Assembly: GCA_910585265.1 (NCBI GenBank)
Contig: CAJUCA010000008.1
Span: 1 to 64,000, forward strand
Source: an uncultured Oscillospiraceae bacterium
Lineage (GTDB): Bacteria; Bacillota; Clostridia; Oscillospirales; Oscillospiraceae
Direction of reading: 5' to 3'
DNA: 64,000 bases
Shown here: positions 48,340 to 57,162 of the stretch, piece by piece
Position numbering within the stretch: the stretch's first letter is position 1
Layout: each line of letters begins with the position of its first letter
Made by a program: the position numbers and the translations under genes
The notes under the pieces: model-generated
What the model was told of the DNA's origin: nothing
Databases searched by the model: none
The model's input: only the letters and a program-made list of their open reading frames with translations

Positions 48340-48939
48340 TTATACCTCTAATTTGGGAGATGACAAAAGAAAACGTTCAAAAAAACGGGGAGACAGCCGC
48401 CGCACCGCCCCACCCAGCAGGAAGCCGCAGAACACGCCCAGGGTATTCAACATCAGATCGTCCACATCAAAGGTGCGGCCGATGAACAACTGGCAGGTCT
48501 CAATCAACAAGGTAATACAGCCCCCCGCCGCCAGTGCCCGCCGCCAGCCGAAGCCCCGGAACAGCAGGGCGGGAAACAGGCCGAAGGGCAGAAACAGGCC
48601 CACATTGGCGGCCAGAATGTAGGCGGAATAGGAAAAGGTGAGGAAGGGAACCAGGCTGACGGTGCCCGGGCTGAAGAAGGGCAGGCCCGCCTGGTTCCAG
48701 GGCATACCCAGCGGCAGGCCCGCCAGGGCCGGAACCACCCACCGGGGGGTCAGGCCCAGCAGGGCCGCTCCGCCGCAGAACATCCAAAAGAGGGCCAAAG
48801 CCACCTCCCGGCGGGCCGGGCTGGAGAGTCCCTTTCCTTCCAGCCTGCGCAGGCGCAGGGGCCGAAGGAGGAAGAACAACGCCAGCGCAGGGACCGCGCC
48901 CCACAGCATGGCGAACAGGTAGCGGAATGTGCGTCCCAT
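48340..48939 (-). CDS. VanZ-family membrane protein
   Basis: A 199-residue polytopic protein with VanZ landmarks ANVGLFLPFGLFPALL and IETCQLFIGRTFDVDDLMLNTLGV (given by the core FDVDDLMLN). It is the shorter, domain-only type, unlike the protein at 11423-12862. ATG 48939 is one base after the preceding methyltransferase stop, so translation is coupled. Confidence 0.82.
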   Translation of the reverse strand: MGRTFRYLFAMLWGAVPALALFFLLRPLRLRRLEGKGLSSPARREVALALFWMFCGGAALLGLTPRWVVPALAGLPLGMPWNQAGLPFFSPGTVSLVPFLTFSYSAYILAANVGLFLPFGLFPALLFRGFGWRRALAAGGCITLLIETCQLFIGRTFDVDDLMLNTLGVFCGFLLGGAVRRLSPRFFERFLLSSPKLEV

Positions 48940-48940
48940 A

Positions 48941-49804
48941 TCAGCCCGCCGTCCACCTTCCCGTGGCACCGCAGGGCAGGGCCAGCCCGGTGGCGGACAC
49001 GGGCAGGCCCAGCTCGTCGGACAGGGTGTGCCCCCCGAACCTCCCGCCGATCACGGTCTGCAAAATATAAGTCAGCACCGACGGGGACAGCCCCGTGGTG
49101 TAGGAATTGAGTATCACGAACAACGGCTGGTCGGACAGCACGCCGGACACCAGCTCCACAAAGGGGTACAGGTTCTCCTCCAGCTTCCACACCTCTCCGG
49201 AGGGCCCCCGGCCGTAGGAGGGGGGGTCCATGACGACGGCGTCGTATTTCCGGCCCCGGCGGATCTCCCGCTCCACGAACTTGGCGCAGTCGTCCACGAT
49301 CCAGCGGATGGGCTTGTCCTCCAGGCCGGAGGCCCGGGCGTTTTCCTTGGCCCACTGGACCATGCCCTTGGCGGCGTCCACGTGGCAGACGGACGCCCCC
49401 GCCGCCGCGCAGGCCACGGTGGCCCCCCCGGTGTAGGCGAACAGGTTGAGTACGCTCACCGGGCGGCCCGCGCCCCGGATCTGTTCCCGGGCGAAGTCCC
49501 AGTTGGCGGCCTGCTCCGGGAACACCCCAGTGTGCTTGAAATTCATCAGCCCCACCTGAAACGTCAGGTCTTGATAGTGGATCTGCCACCGCTGGGGGAC
49601 GCTTTTGTCCGCCCACTGGCCCCCCCCGGTGCGGGAGCGGGCGTACCGGGCGTCGGGCTGCTTCCAGCCCCGGTGGGAGCGGGGGGTGCTCCAGATGGCC
49701 TGGGGGTCGGGCCGCACCAGCAGCTTGTCCCCCCAGCGTTCCAGCTTTTCCCCCCGGCCGCAGTCCAGCAGCTCGTAATCCGTCCATTGTCCGGCCAGCC
49801 ACAT
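48941..49804 (-). CDS. RlmI/RlmK-like class I SAM methyltransferase
   Basis: A 287-residue methyltransferase with motif I NLFAYTGGATVACAAAGA (about 119-136), HVDAAKGMVQWAKENA (acidic loop) and the base-methylating motif DPPSYGRG (about 193-200), as in 23S rRNA m5C methyltransferases of the RlmI group, but without their PUA domain. It heads the long minus-strand gene run with a near-consensus promoter. Confidence 0.85.
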   Translation of the reverse strand: MWLAGQWTDYELLDCGRGEKLERWGDKLLVRPDPQAIWSTPRSHRGWKQPDARYARSRTGGGQWADKSVPQRWQIHYQDLTFQVGLMNFKHTGVFPEQAANWDFAREQIRGAGRPVSVLNLFAYTGGATVACAAAGASVCHVDAAKGMVQWAKENARASGLEDKPIRWIVDDCAKFVEREIRRGRKYDAVVMDPPSYGRGPSGEVWKLEENLYPFVELVSGVLSDQPLFVILNSYTTGLSPSVLTYILQTVIGGRFGGHTLSDELGLPVSATGLALPCGATGRWTAG

Positions 49805-49845
49805 ACCGCCGCCCCCCTTTCTGCCTTACGGCAGGAAATCAAGCT

Positions 49846-49874
49846 ATTATACTACACGGGACGGCATTAGTCAA
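49846..49874 (-). promoter_or_regulatory. Near-consensus promoter of the minus-strand ecf-truA gene run
   Basis: On the minus strand TTGACT (49874-49869), 17-bp spacer, TATAAT (49851-49846). A small hairpin (CTGCC/GGCAG at 49821-49834) lies in the leader just before the AAAGGGGGG ribosome-binding site. Confidence 0.85.
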
Positions 49875-50115
49875 ATCCCAGAGTACAATTATATAAGGAA
49901 ACCAGAATCTGCCTGAAATGGGGCGCATTTGTATAAAAAGGAGAAAAAAGGGGAGGAACCAGGTTCCTTGAAGGAAATTTACATAGATTGTGAAAAAATG
50001 GTGGAAAATAGGTTGCGCCATCAGGGAACTTATGGTATCCTATTATATGGAGAATTATTGTTCGTAAGCACGGGACGGATGGGCGCCGTCCGGAGTAATT
50101 GGGGGAGTTTTATAA
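49875..50115. other. AT-rich remainder of the 311-bp divergent intergenic region
   Basis: The stretch is notably AT-richer than the rest of the window and contains a plausible plus-strand promoter for the gene at 50116: TTGCGC (50013-50018), 17-bp spacer, TATCCT (50036-50041). A short open frame from 49929 has no homology I recognise and runs out of phase into the following gene, so I do not call it. Confidence 0.5.
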
Positions 50116-53100
50116 ATGGGAGCCGCTGGCAACAGACTGGGCCGCAGCAAAGGGACGCTGCGAAAAAGCCCGCTGACAGGTTTACTTTTCCCACAGGGCT
50201 TCATGGAGGAGGCCCGATGGTTTATCCAGGGCACCAAGCCCAACGCCTACTGCATGATTGCCATCGACGTACTGCACTTTCGTCTGTTCAATAAATTCCA
50301 CGGGCGGGACATGGGAGACCGTTTCCTGCGCCACATCGCCGACGCCATGGAGACCCTCCGCAAGGAGCACGGCGGCGTGTCGGGCTATTTCGAGGGGGAC
50401 AACTTCTGCCTCATCATGCCCTTCCGCCTCGATCTGATCCAGCACCTGTGGGACGAGATCATGGCCGGGGTCACCAACCAGGGCAGCGCGCTGGGCGTTC
50501 TGCCTGTGTTCGGCGTCAGCCCCATCGACGATCCCGATCTGCCGCCGGAAATCTTCCATGACCGGGCCACCCTGGCCCGGTCCCGCGCCGCGGCGCGGGA
50601 CCCAATCTCCTGTTACAACCCGGGGATGGAGAGCTATCTGGAGGAGGAAATGCGTCTGCTGATGGAGGTGACCGAGGCCCTGGAGCGGGACGAGTTCACC
50701 TTCTTTGCCCAGCCCCAGTGCGACATCTTCTCCGGCAAGCTGGTGGGGGCGGAGTCGCTGGTGCGCTGGAAGCACCCGGACCGGGGGCTGATCCCCCCGG
50801 GGAAGTTCATCCCCGTGCTGGAGCGCAGCGGCATGATCCACCTGCTGGACCGGCAGGTGTGGGAGCGGGTGTGCCAGTGGCTGCGCAGCTGGATGGACCG
50901 GGGCTACCACCCGGTGCCCATCTCCATCAACATCTCCCGGATCGACATCATGTCCATGGACGTGCCCGCCTATCTGGGCTACCTGCTGAAAAAATACGAT
51001 CTGCCGCCCAAGTACATCAAGGCGGAGATCACCGAGAGCGCGTACGCCGAGGAGGACGACACCATCAACAGCACCGTGGACCGCCTGCGGGAGGCGGGTC
51101 TGCTGGTGATGATGGACGACTTCGGCAGCGGCTACTCCTCGCTGAATATGCTCAAGAGCATCTCGGTGGACGTGCTCAAGATCGATATGCGCTTCCTGGA
51201 GATCGGCGAGGGGGAGGAGCAGAAGGGCATCGGCATCCTGGAGTCCATTGTGAACATGGCCCGGCTCATGGGCCTGCCCATCATTGTGGAGGGGGTGGAA
51301 AACCTCCAGCAGGAGAACGTGCTGCGCAGCATGGGCTGCCAGTACGTCCAGGGCTACTACTACTGCAAGCCCCTGCCCATCGACCAGTTCGAGCTGATCC
51401 TGGCCGACGAGCGGCGGCTGGACTTCGGCGGCCTCCACTGCCGGCAGGTGGAGGGCTTCCACGCCCGGGAGTTCCTGGACGGGAACCTGTTCACCGACAC
51501 CATGGTGAACAACATCCTGGGCCCCGCCGCCGTCTACGACGTGAACATGGAAAACGGCCGGTTTGAGATTGCCCGGATCAACGAGCAGGGCTACCGGCTG
51601 GCGGGGCTGGAGGTTCTGAGCATGAACACCAGCGAGCTGACCCGGAAGATGTGGAGCAGCGTCCGGGACGACGACCGCCCGGTGATGCTGGGCCTGTTCG
51701 AGCGGGCCTACGAGCGGCGGCCCGCCGGGGCGGAGGGCGACGTCCACTATATCCGGGTGGACGGCCGGGTGCTGTGGATCCGGATGCGGGTGTTCTTCCT
51801 CCGGGAAAACGAGGGGCACCGGATGTATATGGTCTCCCTGATGGATATCAGCGACCTGGAGGAGCAGCGGCGGGAAAACTCCCTGCTGGAGCAGGCCGCC
51901 CCGGGGGAGTCCTGTATGCTGCTGCCCCAGCTGGAGCAGAGCTACGGCGCGCTGCCCTGCGCGTTCGGCCTGTCCCGGATCGCCCTGAACGCCCAGGGAG
52001 AGCCTGTTGACTATGACGTAGTCTACGTCAACCACGAGATGGAGCGGATGTGCGGCGGGGACGCCACCCGCCTGCGCCACCTGATCCTCAAGGCCTTCGG
52101 GGACAGCTTCAAGCGGCTGCTGGAAAAGGCGTACCGGGCGGCGTTCCTGGGGGATAAGCTGGAGCACTACGCCTACAGCTCCCTGTCCGGCCACTACCTC
52201 CAGCTCACCCTGTTTCAGCACGACTACGGCTATGTGGGCTGCCTGCTGCGGGACGTGACCAACAACCAGATCTATGAGGGCGCGTTCAGCGGCATTGTCC
52301 GGGCCTTCCGGGAGGTCTACTATCTCCAGCTTCAGGAGAACTACTGCCGGATGCTCTATCCCGACGGGGATCTGATCCTGGAGCGGGGCAACTACGAGGG
52401 CATGGTGGACCGGCACTTCGGCACCGGCAGAATCGTCCGGGACCGGGAGGAGGAGGTCCGCCGGTTCCTCTCCCTGAACCATCTGCGGGAGGCCCTGGAG
52501 ACCCAGGACACGGTGGAGTTCCGCTACCGCCGGAGCACCCGGTACAGCCCGGACGAATGGTGCGTCACCACCTTCACCGTCAGCGAGCGGGAGAACGGCA
52601 AGCCCAAGACCGCCGTGGTCACCATTCGCAGCATCGACAAGCTGGTCAAGGAGGAGCAGGAGCGGCGGCAGGAGCACATGGTGGAGACTCTGGCCAATAT
52701 GTCGGACGCCTTCTTTGTCTACAGTGCCCGGGAGGGGGAAAAGCTGCTGTACGCCAACCCGGCGGTGATCGATCTGTTCGGCTGCAAGACGCTGACGGAG
52801 CTGATGGAGTACGTGGGCGGCTCCTTCCGGGGGATCGTCCACCCGGAGGACCTGGACCGGGTGGAGTGGGAGATCTCCCACCAGATCCAGCACTCCGACC
52901 GGAATATGGATTATGTGCAGTACCGCATCATCCGCAAGGACGGGGAAATCCGCTGGGTGGACGACTGGGGCCACCTGGAGACCTCCAAGTACGGCGAGGA
53001 AAACCGTCTGTTTTACGTGTTCCTCAAGGACATCACCGGCGAGATCACCACCGTCCAGCAGGAGAAGCTGCTGAACTCCAACCGTTTTTACGCGCCGGAG

Positions 53101-53127
53101 TGCCGGAATGCCGACGAGGAGCAATAA
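50116..53127 (+). CDS. c-di-GMP phosphodiesterase with degenerate GGDEF, EAL and PAS-like domains
   Basis: A 1003-residue cytoplasmic protein. Residues about 15-170 resemble a GGDEF domain whose signature is degenerate (YFEGDNFCLI). An EAL domain follows (about 180-430) with most catalytic landmarks: AESLVRW, INISRID, EITESAY, DDFGSGYSSL, KIDMRF and EGVEN; only EAL itself reads ESL, so phosphodiesterase activity is likely. The C-terminal 570 residues contain at least two or three PAS-like regions, the last (about 855-985) with IHPEDLDRVEWE-type and RIIRKDGEIRWVDDWG motifs. Start ATG 50116 follows GGGGGAG. Confidence 0.88.
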   Translation: MGAAGNRLGRSKGTLRKSPLTGLLFPQGFMEEARWFIQGTKPNAYCMIAIDVLHFRLFNKFHGRDMGDRFLRHIADAMETLRKEHGGVSGYFEGDNFCLIMPFRLDLIQHLWDEIMAGVTNQGSALGVLPVFGVSPIDDPDLPPEIFHDRATLARSRAAARDPISCYNPGMESYLEEEMRLLMEVTEALERDEFTFFAQPQCDIFSGKLVGAESLVRWKHPDRGLIPPGKFIPVLERSGMIHLLDRQVWERVCQWLRSWMDRGYHPVPISINISRIDIMSMDVPAYLGYLLKKYDLPPKYIKAEITESAYAEEDDTINSTVDRLREAGLLVMMDDFGSGYSSLNMLKSISVDVLKIDMRFLEIGEGEEQKGIGILESIVNMARLMGLPIIVEGVENLQQENVLRSMGCQYVQGYYYCKPLPIDQFELILADERRLDFGGLHCRQVEGFHAREFLDGNLFTDTMVNNILGPAAVYDVNMENGRFEIARINEQGYRLAGLEVLSMNTSELTRKMWSSVRDDDRPVMLGLFERAYERRPAGAEGDVHYIRVDGRVLWIRMRVFFLRENEGHRMYMVSLMDISDLEEQRRENSLLEQAAPGESCMLLPQLEQSYGALPCAFGLSRIALNAQGEPVDYDVVYVNHEMERMCGGDATRLRHLILKAFGDSFKRLLEKAYRAAFLGDKLEHYAYSSLSGHYLQLTLFQHDYGYVGCLLRDVTNNQIYEGAFSGIVRAFREVYYLQLQENYCRMLYPDGDLILERGNYEGMVDRHFGTGRIVRDREEEVRRFLSLNHLREALETQDTVEFRYRRSTRYSPDEWCVTTFTVSERENGKPKTAVVTIRSIDKLVKEEQERRQEHMVETLANMSDAFFVYSAREGEKLLYANPAVIDLFGCKTLTELMEYVGGSFRGIVHPEDLDRVEWEISHQIQHSDRNMDYVQYRIIRKDGEIRWVDDWGHLETSKYGEENRLFYVFLKDITGEITTVQQEKLLNSNRFYAPECRNADEEQ

Positions 53128-53141
53128 CGCGGAAACGTATC

Positions 53142-53169
53142 AAAGGGCCGCCCATAAGGGCGGCCCTTT
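53142..53169. terminator. Bidirectional terminator between signalling genes
   Basis: AAAGGGCCGCCC / GGGCGGCCCTTT stem with ATAA loop, between two convergent genes. Confidence 0.88.
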
Positions 53170-53209
53170 CTCGCCGTGTGCATAAAATGTGCGGCCTGTC
53201 CCGGACGGC

Positions 53210-54520
53210 TTACCAATCCACGAAGTCCAGGGAGGAGGAACGGGTGCGCTTCTTCCGGCGGATGGCGGCCTCTGCGCCGGACAGCAGCTCCTCCAGGGTG
53301 CTGGTGTTCTCCTCCCCTACCACCTCGATGATGCTGTACTTGAAGTTGCAGCGGTGGCAGAAGATCCGGTCATCGTCCCGCTGGAAGATGGCCAGGATCT
53401 CCGCCATCTTCCGCTCGATGAGGTGCTTCACGTTGCCGGAGAGGGCCAGGCAGAACTTGTCGTCCTTGAGGCGGGCGAAGGTGTCCCCGCTGCGGAAGTT
53501 CTTGCGGACGATCTCCACGAAGTTCTGGATGTAGGCGTCCCCCACCTTGTCGCCGTAGGTATTGTTGATGTCGTCCACGCCCTCCAGGTCCAGGTAGCAC
53601 AGGGTCACGTCCTGCTTCTGCCGGAAGGTCTGGGCCATGAACTCCTCCAGGAACTGGCCGTTGCGGATGCCGGTTTCCAGGTCGTGGTAGGCCTGGGTGT
53701 TCAGGTGCCGGGCGTTCATCTTCTCGCTGGTCACGTCCATGACGATGTGGATGCAGGAGGCCCGGTTCTGCCACTCGATGGGGAAGGAGATGATCCGGTA
53801 GCACCCGCCCCGGTTGTGCTCCTCCAGCTCCCAAATCTTGTACCGCTCGGTGCGCTCCCACTCCAGGATCTTGGACTGGATGGGCAGGCGGTGCTTGCAG
53901 GTCTCGCAGTGGTCGCCGCCCTGTCCGTTGTCCTGGTGGCGTTTATTGCAGTAGACGATCTCCCGGGTCTCCTCGTCCACCACCAGCATCCATTCCTCCC
54001 GCTGGCCCAGCAGGTCCACCAGCATCTCGGTGTAGCTCTCGATGATGTCCGCCCGGTTCTGGGCCCGGCGGACCTCCGCCCTGAGCTGGGCGCGGCGGTC
54101 GTCCAGCTGGCGGGTCATCGCGTTGAAGGCGTCGGACAGGGTCCCCAGCTGGGACACCTGCTGGGAGTAATCCCCCGCGGCCACCTGCCCCGCCTGGTTG
54201 ACCAGCTGCTTCAGGTTGCCGTGGAGGTTTTTCAGCCCCACGTACAGGCAGCTGTCCCGCTGGGGCTGTTCCGCGTCCAGGCAGCCCTTGGACAGCTGGA
54301 CGGAGTAGTCCGCCAGCTCCTCCGCCATGGCGCGGAAGGACTCTAACGCCGCGCCCAGCTCCCGGCAGGGCTCCGCCAGCCGCTCCGCCTCCAGCCTGGC
54401 GTGGGGCGCGTCCCGGAGGATGTCCTCCAAATACCGCGTCAGCTCCTTGCAGCTCTCCTCCACGCCCAGCGCGCCGTCCTGCCCCTGGGGGCTGTTCTCC
54501 TTGAGTTCCAGATCATCCAT
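53210..54520 (-). CDS. HAMP/PAS/degenerate-GGDEF signalling protein
   Basis: A 436-residue protein without membrane segments: helical N-terminus, a HAMP-like helix (GDYSQQVSQLGTLSDAFNAM, about 115-134), a PAS-like domain with a CETCKHRLP cysteine pair (about 208-216), and a C-terminal GGDEF-fold domain (about 275-425) whose active-site loop reads RLKDDKF rather than GGDEF. Diguanylate cyclase activity is therefore unlikely; such domains often bind nucleotide or act as scaffolds. It is convergent with the EAL protein, which suggests a shared pathway. Confidence 0.82.
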   Translation of the reverse strand: MDDLELKENSPQGQDGALGVEESCKELTRYLEDILRDAPHARLEAERLAEPCRELGAALESFRAMAEELADYSVQLSKGCLDAEQPQRDSCLYVGLKNLHGNLKQLVNQAGQVAAGDYSQQVSQLGTLSDAFNAMTRQLDDRRAQLRAEVRRAQNRADIIESYTEMLVDLLGQREEWMLVVDEETREIVYCNKRHQDNGQGGDHCETCKHRLPIQSKILEWERTERYKIWELEEHNRGGCYRIISFPIEWQNRASCIHIVMDVTSEKMNARHLNTQAYHDLETGIRNGQFLEEFMAQTFRQKQDVTLCYLDLEGVDDINNTYGDKVGDAYIQNFVEIVRKNFRSGDTFARLKDDKFCLALSGNVKHLIERKMAEILAIFQRDDDRIFCHRCNFKYSIIEVVGEENTSTLEELLSGAEAAIRRKKRTRSSSLDFVDW

Positions 54521-54766
54521 CTCGGTTCCTTACCCTTTCTTGCGGCTGAAATCCGCGGCCCACACCGGGCGGCGGGGCTGATCCTGCCGCAGGTTGGAAT
54601 AAAATGGATGATTTTGAGGGAAATCTCCATCTTATCCAGTCATTCTGCCCCAATGCCGTCCAATACCGGAAAAGAGGCAGGTTGTGCCCATTCTATCACG
54701 GAAGCCGGGAATGTTCAAGATCCTTGCGGCAAAATTACTTGCCGGAATTTGGGCGGGCCTGCCCGC

Positions 54767-55777
54767 TCACTTCAAAAAGGTCTTGTAGTCCTCGTAATTG
54801 CGCCGCAGCAGCTCCGGGGTGTCCAGCCCGTAGGGGCAGCGTCCGGCGCACTGGCCGCAGTGGAGGCACTGGTCGATGCGGGCCATTTTCTCCCGCCACT
54901 CCGGGGTGAGGCTGCCCTCCGCCGGGGCGCGCCGCAGCAGCAGGGACATCCGGGCGCAGTTGGGTATGTCGATCTGGGCGGGACAGGGCAGGCAGTAGCC
55001 GCAGCCCCGGCAGAAGTCCCCGGCCAGCTCCCCGCTGTCGTGGTCGATGACCGCCTGCAACTCCGGCGTCAGGGCCGGGGGATTGTGGATGTAGGACAAA
55101 AACTCGTCCAGCTCCCGCTCCCGCTGGATGCCCCAGATGGGCAGGGCGTTGGGATAGCGGGCCTGGAAGGCGTAGGCCGCGGCGGAGCTGGTGATCAGCC
55201 CCCCGGACAGGGCCTTCATGGAGATGAAGCCCACATTTTCCCGCCCGCAGTCCTGCACCAGCCGGATCTCCTCCGGGGCGGCCAGATAGCAGAAGGGGAA
55301 CTGGATGGTGTCGTACAGGCCGGACTCCATGGCCTCCCGGGCCACCGCCAGACGGTGGTTGGTCAGGCCGATGAACCGGATCTTCCCCTGGGCCCTGGCT
55401 TCCAGCATGGCCTCGTACAGCCCGGAGCCGTCCCCCGGCCTGGGGCAGACGGCGGGGTTGTGGAACTGGAGCAGGTCCACATAGTCCGTGTTCAGGTTTT
55501 TCAGGCTGGTGTGGAGGTCATCCCAGAAGCCCTCCACGGTTTGGGACGGCGTTTTGGTGGCCAGGACGAACTGGTCCCGCCTGCCGGACAGGGCGTAGCC
55601 GATCTTTTCCTCGCTGTCGGTGTAGGCCCGGGCGGTGTCGAAGAAGTCGATGCCGTGATCCAGGGCCTTTTGGAGCAGGCAGGCGGCCTCGTCCCGGGAG
55701 ACCCGCTGTATGGGCAGGGCTCCAAAGCCGTTTTTGTTGACGGTGAGCCCGGTGCGGCCCAGGGTAACCTGTGTCAT
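54767..55777 (-). CDS. Aldo-keto reductase with C-terminal 4Fe-4S binding region
   Basis: A 336-residue cytoplasmic oxidoreductase: AKR barrel (GFGALPIQRV; DFFDTARAYTDSEEKIG with catalytic Asp/Tyr; Lys in VLATKTPS; His in LLQFHNP) followed by CGYCLPCPAQIDIPNC and CLHCGQCAGRCPYGLD, cysteine motifs for iron-sulfur clusters. This architecture is common in anaerobic Firmicutes; the substrate is unknown. ATG 55777 chosen by family start (MTQVTLGRTGLTV); the upstream frame is unsupported. Confidence 0.9.
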   Translation of the reverse strand: MTQVTLGRTGLTVNKNGFGALPIQRVSRDEAACLLQKALDHGIDFFDTARAYTDSEEKIGYALSGRRDQFVLATKTPSQTVEGFWDDLHTSLKNLNTDYVDLLQFHNPAVCPRPGDGSGLYEAMLEARAQGKIRFIGLTNHRLAVAREAMESGLYDTIQFPFCYLAAPEEIRLVQDCGRENVGFISMKALSGGLITSSAAAYAFQARYPNALPIWGIQRERELDEFLSYIHNPPALTPELQAVIDHDSGELAGDFCRGCGYCLPCPAQIDIPNCARMSLLLRRAPAEGSLTPEWREKMARIDQCLHCGQCAGRCPYGLDTPELLRRNYEDYKTFLK

Positions 55778-55880
55778 GGGAAATCCCCGCTTTCTATTGG
55801 AGTGGTGATTGCATCTTATATCATACAAAATCCGCGGCGTATGTCAACCGCGATCCCTGCCATACGCCGGAAAGGGCTTC

Positions 55881-56963
55881 CTACTGGTCCAGCAGGGTGG
55901 CCCGGAGGGACACCGGGTTGTGGTCGGTGTACTGGAATTGGAGGTCCAGGGTCTCCACGCTGTCCAGCCTCACGTTGGGGGAGAGGATGAAGCCGTCGAT
56001 CACATAGAACTGGTTCCCGGCGGGATCGGGGTCATAGGGGTGGTTCAGCAGGCGGCAGGAGGGCACCGTGAGGTCGCAGGCGAACTGCCAGCCCTGGGGG
56101 AGTATGTCCTGCTCCAGCACCCCCGGCGTCCACAGTGCGGGGTCCTGGATGGGGAAGGCGTCCAGCGCGCCGGGGAAGGTCTGGTTGAAGTCGCCCCCGG
56201 CGATGACGTAGTTCCCCTTTTCGTATTCGGCGGTGAGGAAGTCCATGAGCATCTTCGTCTGGGCGGCCTTGCCCTCGCCGTCGTCGTAGGCTTCGAGATG
56301 GAGGTTCACCAGCACCAGCTCCTTGTCCGTCCCCTCCAGGCGCACATAGCTCACCAGCAGGCACCGCTTCAGATTGGCGGCGGACACGGGCCAGGAGAAG
56401 GGGCAGGGCAGGGCCACGCGCTCCGCCCTGTCCACGGGAAACGCGGCGAGGGTTTGCAGGCCGCTGTGGACCTTGCCGATGGGGGGCCAGGGGAAGGGGA
56501 CGAAGTCGCAGGAGTAGTTCAGGGCGTGGGAAGTGAAACCGGCCCCGGCGCGGATGGCAGCATCCCAATAAAGGAAGCTCTGATCCACGCCGTGGGTGCG
56601 GGAGGAATTGGTATCCACCTCCTGAAGGAAGTATACGTCCGCGCCGTACTGCTCCAGCTGGGCGGCAAGGCCGCTCTGGTTGGACTCCTGCTGCTCCTTG
56701 GTGGGGGCCACGTCGCCGCCGCCGTCCATGAAGAAATCGGAGTCCTTCCCCAGCCCGGCGTATCCGGTGTTCTGGGACAGGATAGTGACGCTGTCCCCGG
56801 GGGCCGGGAAGGGGGCATGGGGACCGTCAGGAACCTCCACCTCCACGTGCTCCACCGCGTCCGGCTTGTATTCGGTGACGGTGAGCCAGCCGATGAGCCC
56901 CACGGCGGCCAGCACAACGATCCCCAGCACCGCGCCGACGCCGATCAATATCTTTTTCGCCAT
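55881..56963 (-). CDS. Membrane-anchored endonuclease/exonuclease/phosphatase-family protein
   Basis: A 360-residue protein with an N-terminal membrane anchor (about 5-28) and an EEP fold outside the cell: LSQNTGYAG (metal-site Asn), FLQEVD (metal-binding Glu), LVNLHLEA, GGDFNQ (catalytic Asp/Asn) and DHNPV (catalytic Asp-His). It could cleave DNA, phosphoinositides or sphingomyelin-like substrates; the position gives no hint. Start ATG 56963 and the promoter at 56989-57017 agree. Confidence 0.88.
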   Translation of the reverse strand: MAKKILIGVGAVLGIVVLAAVGLIGWLTVTEYKPDAVEHVEVEVPDGPHAPFPAPGDSVTILSQNTGYAGLGKDSDFFMDGGGDVAPTKEQQESNQSGLAAQLEQYGADVYFLQEVDTNSSRTHGVDQSFLYWDAAIRAGAGFTSHALNYSCDFVPFPWPPIGKVHSGLQTLAAFPVDRAERVALPCPFSWPVSAANLKRCLLVSYVRLEGTDKELVLVNLHLEAYDDGEGKAAQTKMLMDFLTAEYEKGNYVIAGGDFNQTFPGALDAFPIQDPALWTPGVLEQDILPQGWQFACDLTVPSCRLLNHPYDPDPAGNQFYVIDGFILSPNVRLDSVETLDLQFQYTDHNPVSLRATLLDQ

Positions 56964-56988
56964 GTCCGCACATCCTTTCTTGGCACCC

Positions 56989-57017
56989 ATTATACTGGAA
57001 GCGGGGCCGTTTGGCAA
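56989..57017 (-). promoter_or_regulatory. Promoter of the EEP-family gene
   Basis: On the minus strand TTGCCA (57017-57012), 17-bp spacer, TATAAT (56994-56989). Confidence 0.85.
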
Positions 57018-57162
57018 GGGCCGGCTCCCCTTTTTTTGCCCCCTTCCCCCGGCCCGCCCGCCGCCGCCCGCACCCGTTTTGTCCCGGCGCATACAATGGG
57101 AGTGGAAGGGGAACGCCCTACCCATCCCCCTCCCATCAACCACAAAACCGGGAGGTACTACT

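Noticed and set aside
49929..50294. Open frame starting MYKKEKKGEEPG upstream of the EAL-protein gene
   Set aside because: It is out of phase with the real gene, its downstream half is a shadow of that gene and no family resemblance is visible.
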